From contig JAGPVK010000142.1 of the NCBI GenBank assembly GCA_018067055.1, positions 1 through 11,107 on the forward strand: DNA of 11,107 nucleotides. The letters are read 5' to 3'. Positions 1 through 5,454 of this stretch are shown here, piece after piece (the stretch's first letter is position 1; each line of letters begins with the position of its first letter). A program made the translations under genes and the position numbers. Under the pieces are notes generated by a model that searched no databases, was not told the DNA's origin, and worked only from the letters and a program-made list of their open reading frames with translations. The stretch is from Sphingomonadales bacterium (GTDB taxonomy: Bacteria; Pseudomonadota; Alphaproteobacteria; Sphingomonadales; Sphingomonadaceae).

Positions 1-1
1 G

Positions 2-133
2 GGGCTGCGCTACCGGTTCACCGATACGATCAGCCTTCGTCCGCGGGTCACCTATACCCGCAACGACAGCAATATCGGGCTCTATGATTATGACCGCTGG
101 ACCGCCTCTGTCGGCGCCCGCCTGAGCTTCTAG
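2..133 (+). CDS. C-terminal end of a Slam-like (DUF560) outer-membrane beta-barrel protein, partial
   Basis: Only the last 43 codons and the TAG stop are in the window; the gene starts upstream. The translated end alternates aromatic and polar residues (LRPRVTYTRNDSNIGLYDYD, then RWTASVGARLSF) and finishes on Phe, as the last strands of outer-membrane barrels recognised by BAM usually do. The pattern 'TYTRNDSNI..YDYDR' then 'G.R..F' is what I know from the C-terminus of Slam (surface lipoprotein assembly modifier) barrels, which move TbpB-like proteins across the outer membrane. The next gene encodes a secreted protein with TbpB-like domains 31 bases downstream and on the same strand, so a translocon-client operon is likely. 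With so little sequence, another TPR-barrel or porin family remains possible. Barrel nature is fairly sure; the Slam assignment is inferred. Confidence 0.6.
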   Translation, partial: GLRYRFTDTISLRPRVTYTRNDSNIGLYDYDRWTASVGARLSF

Positions 134-152
134 TTTAAACAATATGACCCTT

Positions 153-158
153 GGGAGA
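153..158 (+). promoter_or_regulatory. Shine-Dalgarno site that sets the start of the large secreted protein
   Basis: GGGAGA lies 6 bases before the ATG at 165, an ideal distance. An upstream in-frame ATG at 144 has no such site, and this GGGAGA would fall inside its coding sequence. The ATG at 165 is therefore preferred, which removes seven residues from the longest reading. Confidence 0.6.
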
Positions 159-164
159 CAAACC

Positions 165-3143
165 ATGACCCAGATCCAACAAAGAAACACCAGCTTGCTG
201 ACCGACGTCAAACTCGCCGGTGCCAGCGCGCTTGCAACCACCCTGTTCGCAATTTTTGTACCGGGCTCGCCTTTGTGGGCGGCGGAACTGGTGTTCACTT
301 CTGCTGGAGGCGGCACATCCTCCAGCAAGAATGGCGATGGGGAGCAGCAAATCCCGTCGGGCATTGTGCAGCTGAAACTGGATGACGGCACGACGGTCAG
401 CATCATGGGGCCAGCTCGCTATTCGCTGTCGGCAGACGGCCAGTTGTCCGTGCCAAGCGGCAGCTTTACCGCATCGGCACCCACAGGCACTTCGCCAAAA
501 CCGATCATCGCCGGCAATGGCAGTCAGATCATCCTGAAGCCCGGCAGCAGCGCCAATGGCAAGATTGCCGCAGACGGCAGCTTCTCCGGCTTTGCCCTGA
601 CCGGATCAATGCAGGTTGCCAGCAACGGCGCCAGTCGCAGTTTTTCCGCAGGCAAGGCGTTCAAATCCGGCAACGGATCGGGACCGTCTGCCACGGTAAC
701 CGCAGGCGTCCAGCCCAATCGCAGCGGCGGCCGCACCGCGCTGCAACAGGTCCAGCAGGCACAGCGCAACGCCACCCAATTTCTGGCCAATGCGAGCCAG
801 ACCACGCCGACCGCGCTCGGCTTTGCCGGCGTGTCGCAGCCCCAGACGTTCGTACCCGGCACATTGCAGGGGGCGACCACAGCAGCGCAATTCCAGGCAT
901 TGGTGCAGGCGCAAACCGGCCAGCTTGATCCTGCCCTTGCGCTGCAGTTCATCACCGAAATTCTTGCCGCCCTGCAAACGACCGGAGGATTGGGTGCCTA
1001 TACCGGGCTGTCGCCAGCGCAGATACAGGCCCTCTTGTTCAATCTGCAGACCTTTGGCGCGCCAGCCGGCATCTCGCAGTTCCAGCTGGAACAATTTCTG
1101 CGAGCCCTGGGTGCGGCGGGCTTCACCATCACCGGCATTACCGGACAGGGCGCAAGCTTTGGCTCGATCGCCGACCTGCTGGCGCTGATAGCCGCTGGCG
1201 GCACCATCCCGCCCGGCGATCCGACCGTCCAATCACTGATCGACATATTATTTGCCAACGCCTTTCCACCCGGTCTGGATGTTGACGAGATTGCGCGACT
1301 GTTCCGTCTGGCGGGTTACACCGTTCCCCCGCAATATGGCGGTGGTACCGGTGGAACGCCGACGCCATCTCCGACACCTACACCCACACCGACGCCTACG
1401 CCTACGCCTACGCCGCCTCCCGTACTCGCGGGTTCAGACGGCGTGCGGCCAGATGGCAGTCGTGATGACAGCATCATCGCCTTCGCAAAAATTTCCGAAA
1501 CCGGCCTCGATCAAGACGTAACGCTGATATTCGAAGCCGGTGAATTTGTCGGCTACCGGATGCGCAGCGGCTTTGAAATCAAGTTCAACGATCGCGATGA
1601 AGTTGAAAAAGGCGGTGATCAGGGTATTATCGGCTGGTCGCGTCTCGCTGGCGGCACCAAGGTCCTGGGTGCTCCGCGCGGACCGAATAGCGGCGATCAT
1701 TTCGTCTATGGTGTACCGCTGGTCAATCGTCCGGCCACCGGCTTGGTGACCTATGATCTGATCGGCTATACCAGCCCGACCATCCGCGATGACAGCGTCG
1801 CACCAGGCAGCTTTGATGGCAAAATTTCGGTATCATTTGGACCAGCAGATATATTCATGGGTCTGGATGCTACAGTCCTGTTTTCGAGTGACGTCTATGA
1901 CATCCTGACAACAGGCGGCTTAACCGCCCCCAGCATTCGGGTGTTCCCCGATGGCCGGTTTGGTGGAGAAGCCGACCTCCCGGACGGCGTGGGTATTGCT
2001 TGCAATCAGGGCGATTGCCGCTTTGTATTCGAAGGCTTTCTTGCTGGCGATGGAGCGAGTCATGCCGGACTTGCCTATACGATCCGCGACGATCGCAGCA
2101 ATAATGTCACCAAATGGATCGACGGCAGCGCCGCATTCCGCAAAGCCGGTGATGGTGGTGGTGATCCGCCGCCGCCCCCGCCGAGCGGAACCGTCCGCGA
2201 AAATCAATATGTCGTATATGCTGCCGGGAACAATATCGGCATCGACTCGCGGACTCCGGTACCCAATCGAAATCCGCCCTTCCCGCTCAACGTGACCTAT
2301 TCCGCCAGCGGCGCTCCGATCGCCTATGAATGGAGCGCATCGGAATCGCCGACAATCGGAACCGCGAAGGAATTTGAATCGGGCTCGGTCGGCAACATCA
2401 TTGGCTGGACTCGCTGGGCAGACGGCACCACCGGTGGTGCTTTCTATAACAATCCGGAAAAGACATTTTCGGCAACGCAGGGCTGGCACATTCTTGCCGG
2501 TTCCCCTGTGACCAATATCCCGACGTCAGGTTCGGTTACCTATGAGCTGGTTGGCGCAACGGCTCCGACGATCCGCGATGGCTCGCTGGCACCCGGGAGT
2601 TTCGACGGCAACCTTGCGGTCGCTTTTGGTGCGACACCGATGGTTGGCTTCGATTTCGCGGTCGATATCGGCGGCTCCAGCTACAGCTTCGGTACCGCAG
2701 GAGGTTCATCTGATCCCGGCAATGGCGGGCGTCCGATTGAAACCACCGGAGATTTTGCGTTCACCTTCTTCGGCAACGATTTGCCTGTGACCGGTAATGG
2801 TGCCATTTGCGCAGGCTCAGGCGCGTGTAATGCCAGTATGCGTGGTTTCCTCGCAGGCGACGGCGCCAGTCATGTCGGTATCAGCTATACTTTCGGGAAC
2901 GGCAGTTTCGACCAGCGAGTAGATGGTGTTGCAGCATTCGGGGTCCCGGGATTCTCGCCAACGGCAACCAACAACTCGCTTGATGACTGGTCCAGCTGGA
3001 CAGCGGGCACCCACAGTCCCGGTTCAACATCCGGATTCGGCCAGCTTTCGCATATCCTGTCGGACAATCGATTCGAAATGCTGACGGCTGAATCACGAGC
3101 CAATTTCAGAGAAATCCTGGGCACCAGTTTCTCGTTCAAATAG
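165..3143 (+). CDS. Secreted FecR-domain protein with two tandem TbpB-like C-terminal domains, putative Slam client
   Basis: This is a 992-residue protein (numbered from the ATG at 165). Residues 1-39 form a signal peptide: a polar start, a hydrophobic core (LAGASALATTLFAIFV) and cleavage near PLWA/AE. There is no Cys at the site, so it is not a lipoprotein. Residues about 60-150 resemble a FecR domain (IVQLKLDDGTTVSIMGPARY and the following Gly/Ser-rich strands). Residues about 190-390 are helical and rich in Ala, Gln and Leu. Residues 398-417 are a Thr-Pro repeat linker. Two related domains follow, about 423-660 and 676-926, separated by a six-Pro linker. Each has IIGW(S/T)R, PTIRD, APGSFDG, a closely spaced Cys pair (613/618 and 882/888) and GFLAGDGASH. 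The last motif resembles the 'G.F.G..A...G' pattern of TbpB-like barrels. These are the only four cysteines, so two disulfides are likely. Ligand (haem, metal, a protein or an adhesion target) is unknown. The Slam-like barrel lies just upstream. Confidence 0.75.
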   Translation: MTQIQQRNTSLLTDVKLAGASALATTLFAIFVPGSPLWAAELVFTSAGGGTSSSKNGDGEQQIPSGIVQLKLDDGTTVSIMGPARYSLSADGQLSVPSGSFTASAPTGTSPKPIIAGNGSQIILKPGSSANGKIAADGSFSGFALTGSMQVASNGASRSFSAGKAFKSGNGSGPSATVTAGVQPNRSGGRTALQQVQQAQRNATQFLANASQTTPTALGFAGVSQPQTFVPGTLQGATTAAQFQALVQAQTGQLDPALALQFITEILAALQTTGGLGAYTGLSPAQIQALLFNLQTFGAPAGISQFQLEQFLRALGAAGFTITGITGQGASFGSIADLLALIAAGGTIPPGDPTVQSLIDILFANAFPPGLDVDEIARLFRLAGYTVPPQYGGGTGGTPTPSPTPTPTPTPTPTPTPPPVLAGSDGVRPDGSRDDSIIAFAKISETGLDQDVTLIFEAGEFVGYRMRSGFEIKFNDRDEVEKGGDQGIIGWSRLAGGTKVLGAPRGPNSGDHFVYGVPLVNRPATGLVTYDLIGYTSPTIRDDSVAPGSFDGKISVSFGPADIFMGLDATVLFSSDVYDILTTGGLTAPSIRVFPDGRFGGEADLPDGVGIACNQGDCRFVFEGFLAGDGASHAGLAYTIRDDRSNNVTKWIDGSAAFRKAGDGGGDPPPPPPSGTVRENQYVVYAAGNNIGIDSRTPVPNRNPPFPLNVTYSASGAPIAYEWSASESPTIGTAKEFESGSVGNIIGWTRWADGTTGGAFYNNPEKTFSATQGWHILAGSPVTNIPTSGSVTYELVGATAPTIRDGSLAPGSFDGNLAVAFGATPMVGFDFAVDIGGSSYSFGTAGGSSDPGNGGRPIETTGDFAFTFFGNDLPVTGNGAICAGSGACNASMRGFLAGDGASHVGISYTFGNGSFDQRVDGVAAFGVPGFSPTATNNSLDDWSSWTAGTHSPGSTSGFGQLSHILSDNRFEMLTAESRANFREILGTSFSFK
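1356..1415 (+). repeat. Hexanucleotide repeat encoding a (Thr/Ser)-Pro linker
   Basis: Ten six-base units of form ACN-CCN encode a (T/S)P stretch. The last units are nearly identical (ACGCCT three times, 1392-1409, then ACGCCG), while the earlier ones have diverged in third positions and one is TCTCCG (Ser-Pro). It separates the helical region from the first TbpB-like domain and probably acts as a stiff extended spacer. Repeat number could vary by slippage; changes of whole units would keep the frame. Confidence 0.85.
1431..2942 (+). repeat. Tandem duplication of a TbpB-like domain at protein level
   Basis: Copy 1 (about 1431-2144) and copy 2 (about 2187-2942) share, in order, IIGW(S/T)R, a VTY(D/E)L(I/V)G strand, PTIRD, APGSFDG, the Cys pair, GFLAGDGASH and a closing DG.AAF. 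The DNA has diverged clearly between copies, so the duplication is old. A Gly/Asp- and Pro-rich linker (about 2145-2186) separates them. Confidence 0.8.
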
Positions 3144-3163
3144 CCAGCTTCGCCAGATAGCAG

Positions 3164-3201
3164 CGGCCCGTCCCTGACAATCGATTGCAGAGGACGGGCC
3201 G
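3164..3201 (+). terminator. Terminator-like hairpin after the secreted-protein gene
   Basis: CGGCCCGTCC (3164-3173) and GGACGGGCCG (3192-3201) form a perfect 10-bp GC-rich stem with an 18-base loop, beginning 20 bases after the stop at 3143. No clear T tract follows on either strand, so it may act as a weak terminator, a 3'-end stabiliser or a shared element for the convergent transcripts. Confidence 0.4.
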
Positions 3202-3209
3202 AAACTGCT

Positions 3210-3428
3210 TCAAGCATGTTTGGCGATTTTTGCCAAGTTTCTGCCCATGGCTGTAATCGGCTTGTCCCGCATGAACCCGTCAGCAACATGGTATATGCCA
3301 CGATGGCCATCGGGTCAGTCTCTGGCAGTGTCGATGGAAATCTCATCGCTCACGCTGCAATATGCTCAAAGAGCGTTGCCGACCAGTTCACGCTTTTTCT
3401 GCAGTTCTTCCGAAGATCGATACGTCAT
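3210..3428 (-). pseudogene. Candidate decayed small gene downstream of the leftward ligase
   Basis: Reading leftward from an ATG at 3428, one frame gives MTYRSSEELQKKRELVGNAL, a TGA, then 16 residues including SVSDEISIDTARD, a second TGA, then 34 residues ending in MRDKPITAMGRNLAKIAKHA and a final TGA. GGTGGA precedes the ATG by 5 bases and could be a ribosome-binding site. The segments look protein-like (charged, helical, varied) and share one frame, so this may be a short gene of about 72 residues broken by two stops. A +1 shift near the first stop reads LFEHIAA, so a small indel is also possible. I do not recognise a family. Chance coding appearance cannot be excluded; only the first 20 residues would be translated from this ATG. 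Confidence 0.3.
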
Positions 3429-3467
3429 CCGTTTCCACCCGGCAGCTTCGGTGACGGCAACCTCTCT

Positions 3468-3485
3468 TGGCCAAGCTCATGGCCA
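3468..3485 (-). other. Short hairpin across the ligase stop codon
   Basis: TGGCCA occurs twice (3468-3473 and 3480-3485) with a six-base spacer, giving a 6-bp stem and a 6-base loop that includes the TGA of the leftward ligase. CTTGGCCAAG at 3466-3475 is itself palindromic. There is no T tract on the minus strand, so termination is doubtful. Confidence 0.25.
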
Positions 3486-5012
3486 GTAGCGTTTGCGGAT
3501 TTCCTGTTTGTACAGCTTGCCGGTTTCATGCCGCGGCAGCGCGGGATCAAAGTCGATGGAACGCGGGCATTTCAGGTGGCTGAGATTGGCCCGGCAATAG
3601 TCGATAAGGCGCGAAGCGAGCTCCGGTCCCGCGTCGTTCCAGTTTTCGGGCTGGATCACCGCCTTCACTTCCTCGCCCATTTCCGGATGGGGCACACCAA
3701 TCACGGCAGCGTCAGCGACTTCCGGGTGCAGAAGCAGCAGATTTTCGGTTTCCTGAGGATAGATATTGACCCCACCGGAAATGATCATGAAACTCTTGCG
3801 GTCGGTCAGAAAGAGATAGCCGTCTTCGTCGACATGACCGATATCACCGAGCGTACTCCAGCCAGGATTCAGCGGATGGCGTGCGTCGCGGGTCTTTTTG
3901 GCATCATTCAAATATTGAAAATCCCAGCCGCCTTCGAAATAGACCAGGCCGTCCTCGCCAGCGGATAGTTCGCGTCCATCCTCGTCGCATATATGCAGCG
4001 TCCCCCAATCGGCACGGCCGACCGAACCAGGTTTTTCCAGCCATTCCTGAGGGGTGATGAAGGTCGATCCGTTGCCCTCCGAACCGCCATAATATTCATA
4101 GATGATCGGACCCAGCCACTCGATCATTTGCCGCTTCACTTCGACCGGGCATGGCGCGGCAGCATGTACGATCTTCTCAAGCGACGAGAGGTCATAGCCC
4201 TTGCGTATGCTTGCCGGCAAGGAAAGCAGCCGGATGAACATGGTCGGCACCATCTGCATGAAGGTGATCCGATATTGCTCGATCAGGCGCAGCGCTGTTT
4301 CGGCATCAAACTTGTCCATGATGACCAGCGTTGCCCCCAGCCGGTGCGCTGCCATGCCATAAGCCAGGGGGGCGGTGTGATAGAGTGGAGCTGGACAGAG
4401 AATCATACTCCCTTCACCCACGCCATAGCGACCGGATATCCGGTCAGCGAGCATATGCGGTTCGTCTGCTGGTCCGCCCGTCAACGGTAAACGGATCCCT
4501 TTCGGCCGTCCGGTCGTGCCCGACGAATAGACCATGTGAAATCCGGCTGTTTCATCCGCCACAGGATCTGTCGATTGCCCGGCCAGGTCCTGTTGCCAGG
4601 AACGGGTACCATCCAACCCGGTTCCGATATCAAATACATGCAAAACGCCGGGGGCAAGAGATGCCCGGTCGGCGAGCAATGTCGCAGCAGCAGCGATGTC
4701 AGCATGGGTGACCAGAAGCCTGGAAGCGCTGTCGTTCAGAATATAAGCCGCCTCGTCAGCGGTGAGTTGGGTCGAGATCGGGCAGATATAGAGACCGGCG
4801 CGTTGCGCAGCCCAATAGATATGGAAATATTCCAGACAGTTTTTCAGCCATATCGCAACCGTATCCCCAGCTTCCATGCCAAGCGAGCGGAACAACTGGG
4901 CTCCTTGATTGGCGATGATTTCCAGATCACCATAGCTGGTTGCGGTTCCATCCTTTGCCATTATGATGGCGGCCTGTTCTGGTATCGAGCCCGCGAATTT
5001 CCTTGGATGCAT
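3477..5012 (-). CDS. AMP-dependent acyl-CoA ligase (adenylate-forming, FadD-like)
   Basis: This protein of 511 residues activates a carboxylic acid with ATP to the acyl-adenylate and then to the CoA thioester, probably in the cytoplasm. The family's core motifs are all present. They are the phosphate-binding loop YSSGTTGRPKG (162-172), the YYGGSEG adenine-site motif (about 307-313), GDIGHVDEDGYLFLTDR (about 389-405), the hinge and CoA region SGGVNIYPQETE, and the C-terminal catalytic Lys499 in ETGKLYK. The length is normal. ATG at 5012 is chosen because AGAGAGG lies 5 bases before it; a TTG six codons upstream is in frame but less likely. The gene is transcribed away from the operon that starts at 5141, and the two probably share regulation across the 128-base gap. 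The acyl substrate cannot be read; a medium- or long-chain, alicyclic or steroid-type acid would all fit. Confidence 0.93.
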   Translation of the reverse strand: MHPRKFAGSIPEQAAIIMAKDGTATSYGDLEIIANQGAQLFRSLGMEAGDTVAIWLKNCLEYFHIYWAAQRAGLYICPISTQLTADEAAYILNDSASRLLVTHADIAAAATLLADRASLAPGVLHVFDIGTGLDGTRSWQQDLAGQSTDPVADETAGFHMVYSSGTTGRPKGIRLPLTGGPADEPHMLADRISGRYGVGEGSMILCPAPLYHTAPLAYGMAAHRLGATLVIMDKFDAETALRLIEQYRITFMQMVPTMFIRLLSLPASIRKGYDLSSLEKIVHAAAPCPVEVKRQMIEWLGPIIYEYYGGSEGNGSTFITPQEWLEKPGSVGRADWGTLHICDEDGRELSAGEDGLVYFEGGWDFQYLNDAKKTRDARHPLNPGWSTLGDIGHVDEDGYLFLTDRKSFMIISGGVNIYPQETENLLLLHPEVADAAVIGVPHPEMGEEVKAVIQPENWNDAGPELASRLIDYCRANLSHLKCPRSIDFDPALPRHETGKLYKQEIRKRYWP

Positions 5013-5017
5013 AAAAG

Positions 5018-5024
5018 CCTCTCT
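5018..5024 (-). promoter_or_regulatory. Shine-Dalgarno site of the leftward ligase
   Basis: AGAGAGG on the minus strand ends 5 bases before the ATG at 5012 and decides between that ATG and a TTG at 5030, which would lie upstream of it. Confidence 0.6.
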
Positions 5025-5036
5025 CTGCAATAATTG

Positions 5037-5048
5037 AGTTATATAACT
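5037..5048. promoter_or_regulatory. Perfect 12-base palindrome, candidate repressor operator
   Basis: AGTTATATAACT is a perfect inverted repeat in the divergent gap between the two ligase-bearing transcription units. It covers the candidate -10 box of the leftward promoter. A related imperfect element, AATAACTTATT, sits at 5069-5079 and repeats the ATAACT half. Such a layout fits a TetR-, GntR- or MarR-type repressor, common for CoA-ester-responsive catabolic genes. No regulator gene is in the window, so the factor is unknown. Confidence 0.4.
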
Positions 5049-5068
5049 ACGTTTACTTTGTGTGTCGA
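5040..5068 (-). promoter_or_regulatory. Candidate sigma-70-type promoter of the leftward ligase
   Basis: On the minus strand TCGACA (5063-5068) matches five of six bases of the -35 consensus. It is followed after 17 bases by TATATA (5040-5045), a moderate -10 match. Transcription would begin near 5033, leaving a leader of about 20 bases with the ribosome site. In the rightward direction only a weak pair was seen (TTTACT at 5052-5057, TATTGG at 5075-5080, 17-base gap). Confidence 0.4.
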
Positions 5069-5140
5069 ATAACTTATTGGCGAGCGAAAGATCGGTGGCG
5101 TTGCCAAAGATTGGGCCACAACGGGAAAGGAAGAGCAGAT

Positions 5141-5449
5141 ATGGACCTCAAGCCAGGATCGCGCTGGAAAAGCGCCGTGTGCGACGCGCAGATGGTTGTC
5201 GTGCGTCCACCGAAAGCGGCAGGCGAGTTGCAATGCGGAGGCGCTCCGGTGGTCCCGATCGATGATGCCGCCCCACCGACCGGTGTCATTGAGCCCGAAT
5301 TCGCCGAAGGGGTTCTGATCGGCAAACGCTATCTCGATGAGGACAGCGGCCTCGAAGTGCTCGGTGCCAAGGCCGGCAAAGGATCGCTGGCCTTCAACGG
5401 CACGGCCATGAAGATCAAAGGCGCCAAACCGCTGCCTGCATCGGACTGA
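5141..5449 (+). CDS. Small conserved protein of unknown function, first gene of the CoA operon
   Basis: This is a soluble protein of 102 residues with no signal peptide or membrane segment. ATG at 5141 is chosen because a purine-rich AAAGGAAGAG stretch lies just upstream; a longer reading from 5060 has no such site and would run through the promoter region. Recognisable blocks are MDLKPGSRWKSAVC, VVVRPP, LQCGGAPV, GVLIGKRYLDEDSGLEVL and AKPLPASD at the end. From memory, short proteins with this order (PGsrW..vC, CGG.P, GKRY, KPLPsSD) occur next to CoA ligase and other catabolic genes in actinobacteria and some proteobacteria, but I know of no function. Two Cys (one in VC, one in QCGG) might bind a metal or form a disulfide. 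Five bases separate it from the next ligase, so translation is probably coupled. It could be a partner or stability factor for one of the operon's enzymes. Confidence 0.8.
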   Translation: MDLKPGSRWKSAVCDAQMVVVRPPKAAGELQCGGAPVVPIDDAAPPTGVIEPEFAEGVLIGKRYLDEDSGLEVLGAKAGKGSLAFNGTAMKIKGAKPLPASD

Positions 5450-5454
5450 CGATC

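Larger units (their letters stand above)
3144..3476. other. Intergenic region between convergent genes
   Basis: This stretch lies between the stop of the rightward secreted-protein gene and the stop of the leftward ligase. It holds a 10-bp stem hairpin just after the first gene, a leftward decayed reading frame (3210-3428) and a short hairpin that spans the ligase stop codon. No intact gene was found. The rightward frame that runs through it into the ligase is an antisense shadow. Confidence 0.6.

Noticed and set aside
144..164. Upstream ATG at 144 as start of the secreted protein
   Set aside because: GGGAGA is placed correctly for the ATG at 165, and the signal peptide reads well from there.
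606..1232. Long leftward open frame of 208 codons inside the secreted-protein gene
   Set aside because: It is antisense to a well-supported gene, its translation is low in complexity with many Arg and Gly, and it has no recognisable motif or ribosome site.
1920..2489. Leftward open frame of 189 codons
   Set aside because: It is antisense to the duplicated TbpB-like domains. The sense frame shows conserved repeated motifs; the antisense frame shows none.
3220..3236. TTGGC...GCCAA short inverted repeat with T-rich loop
   Set aside because: A five-base stem is too weak and the T run is in the loop, not after the stem, so it is not a terminator.
2885..3346. Leftward open frame of 153 codons reaching into the intergenic gap
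   Set aside because: It overlaps the 3' end of the secreted-protein gene antisense, has no domain, and conflicts with the better candidate remnant frame at 3210-3428.
3216..3968. Rightward open frame of 250 codons
   Set aside because: Most of it is antisense to the ligase at 3477-5012, which has all family motifs. It also runs antisense in the same codon register as the leftward remnant frame.
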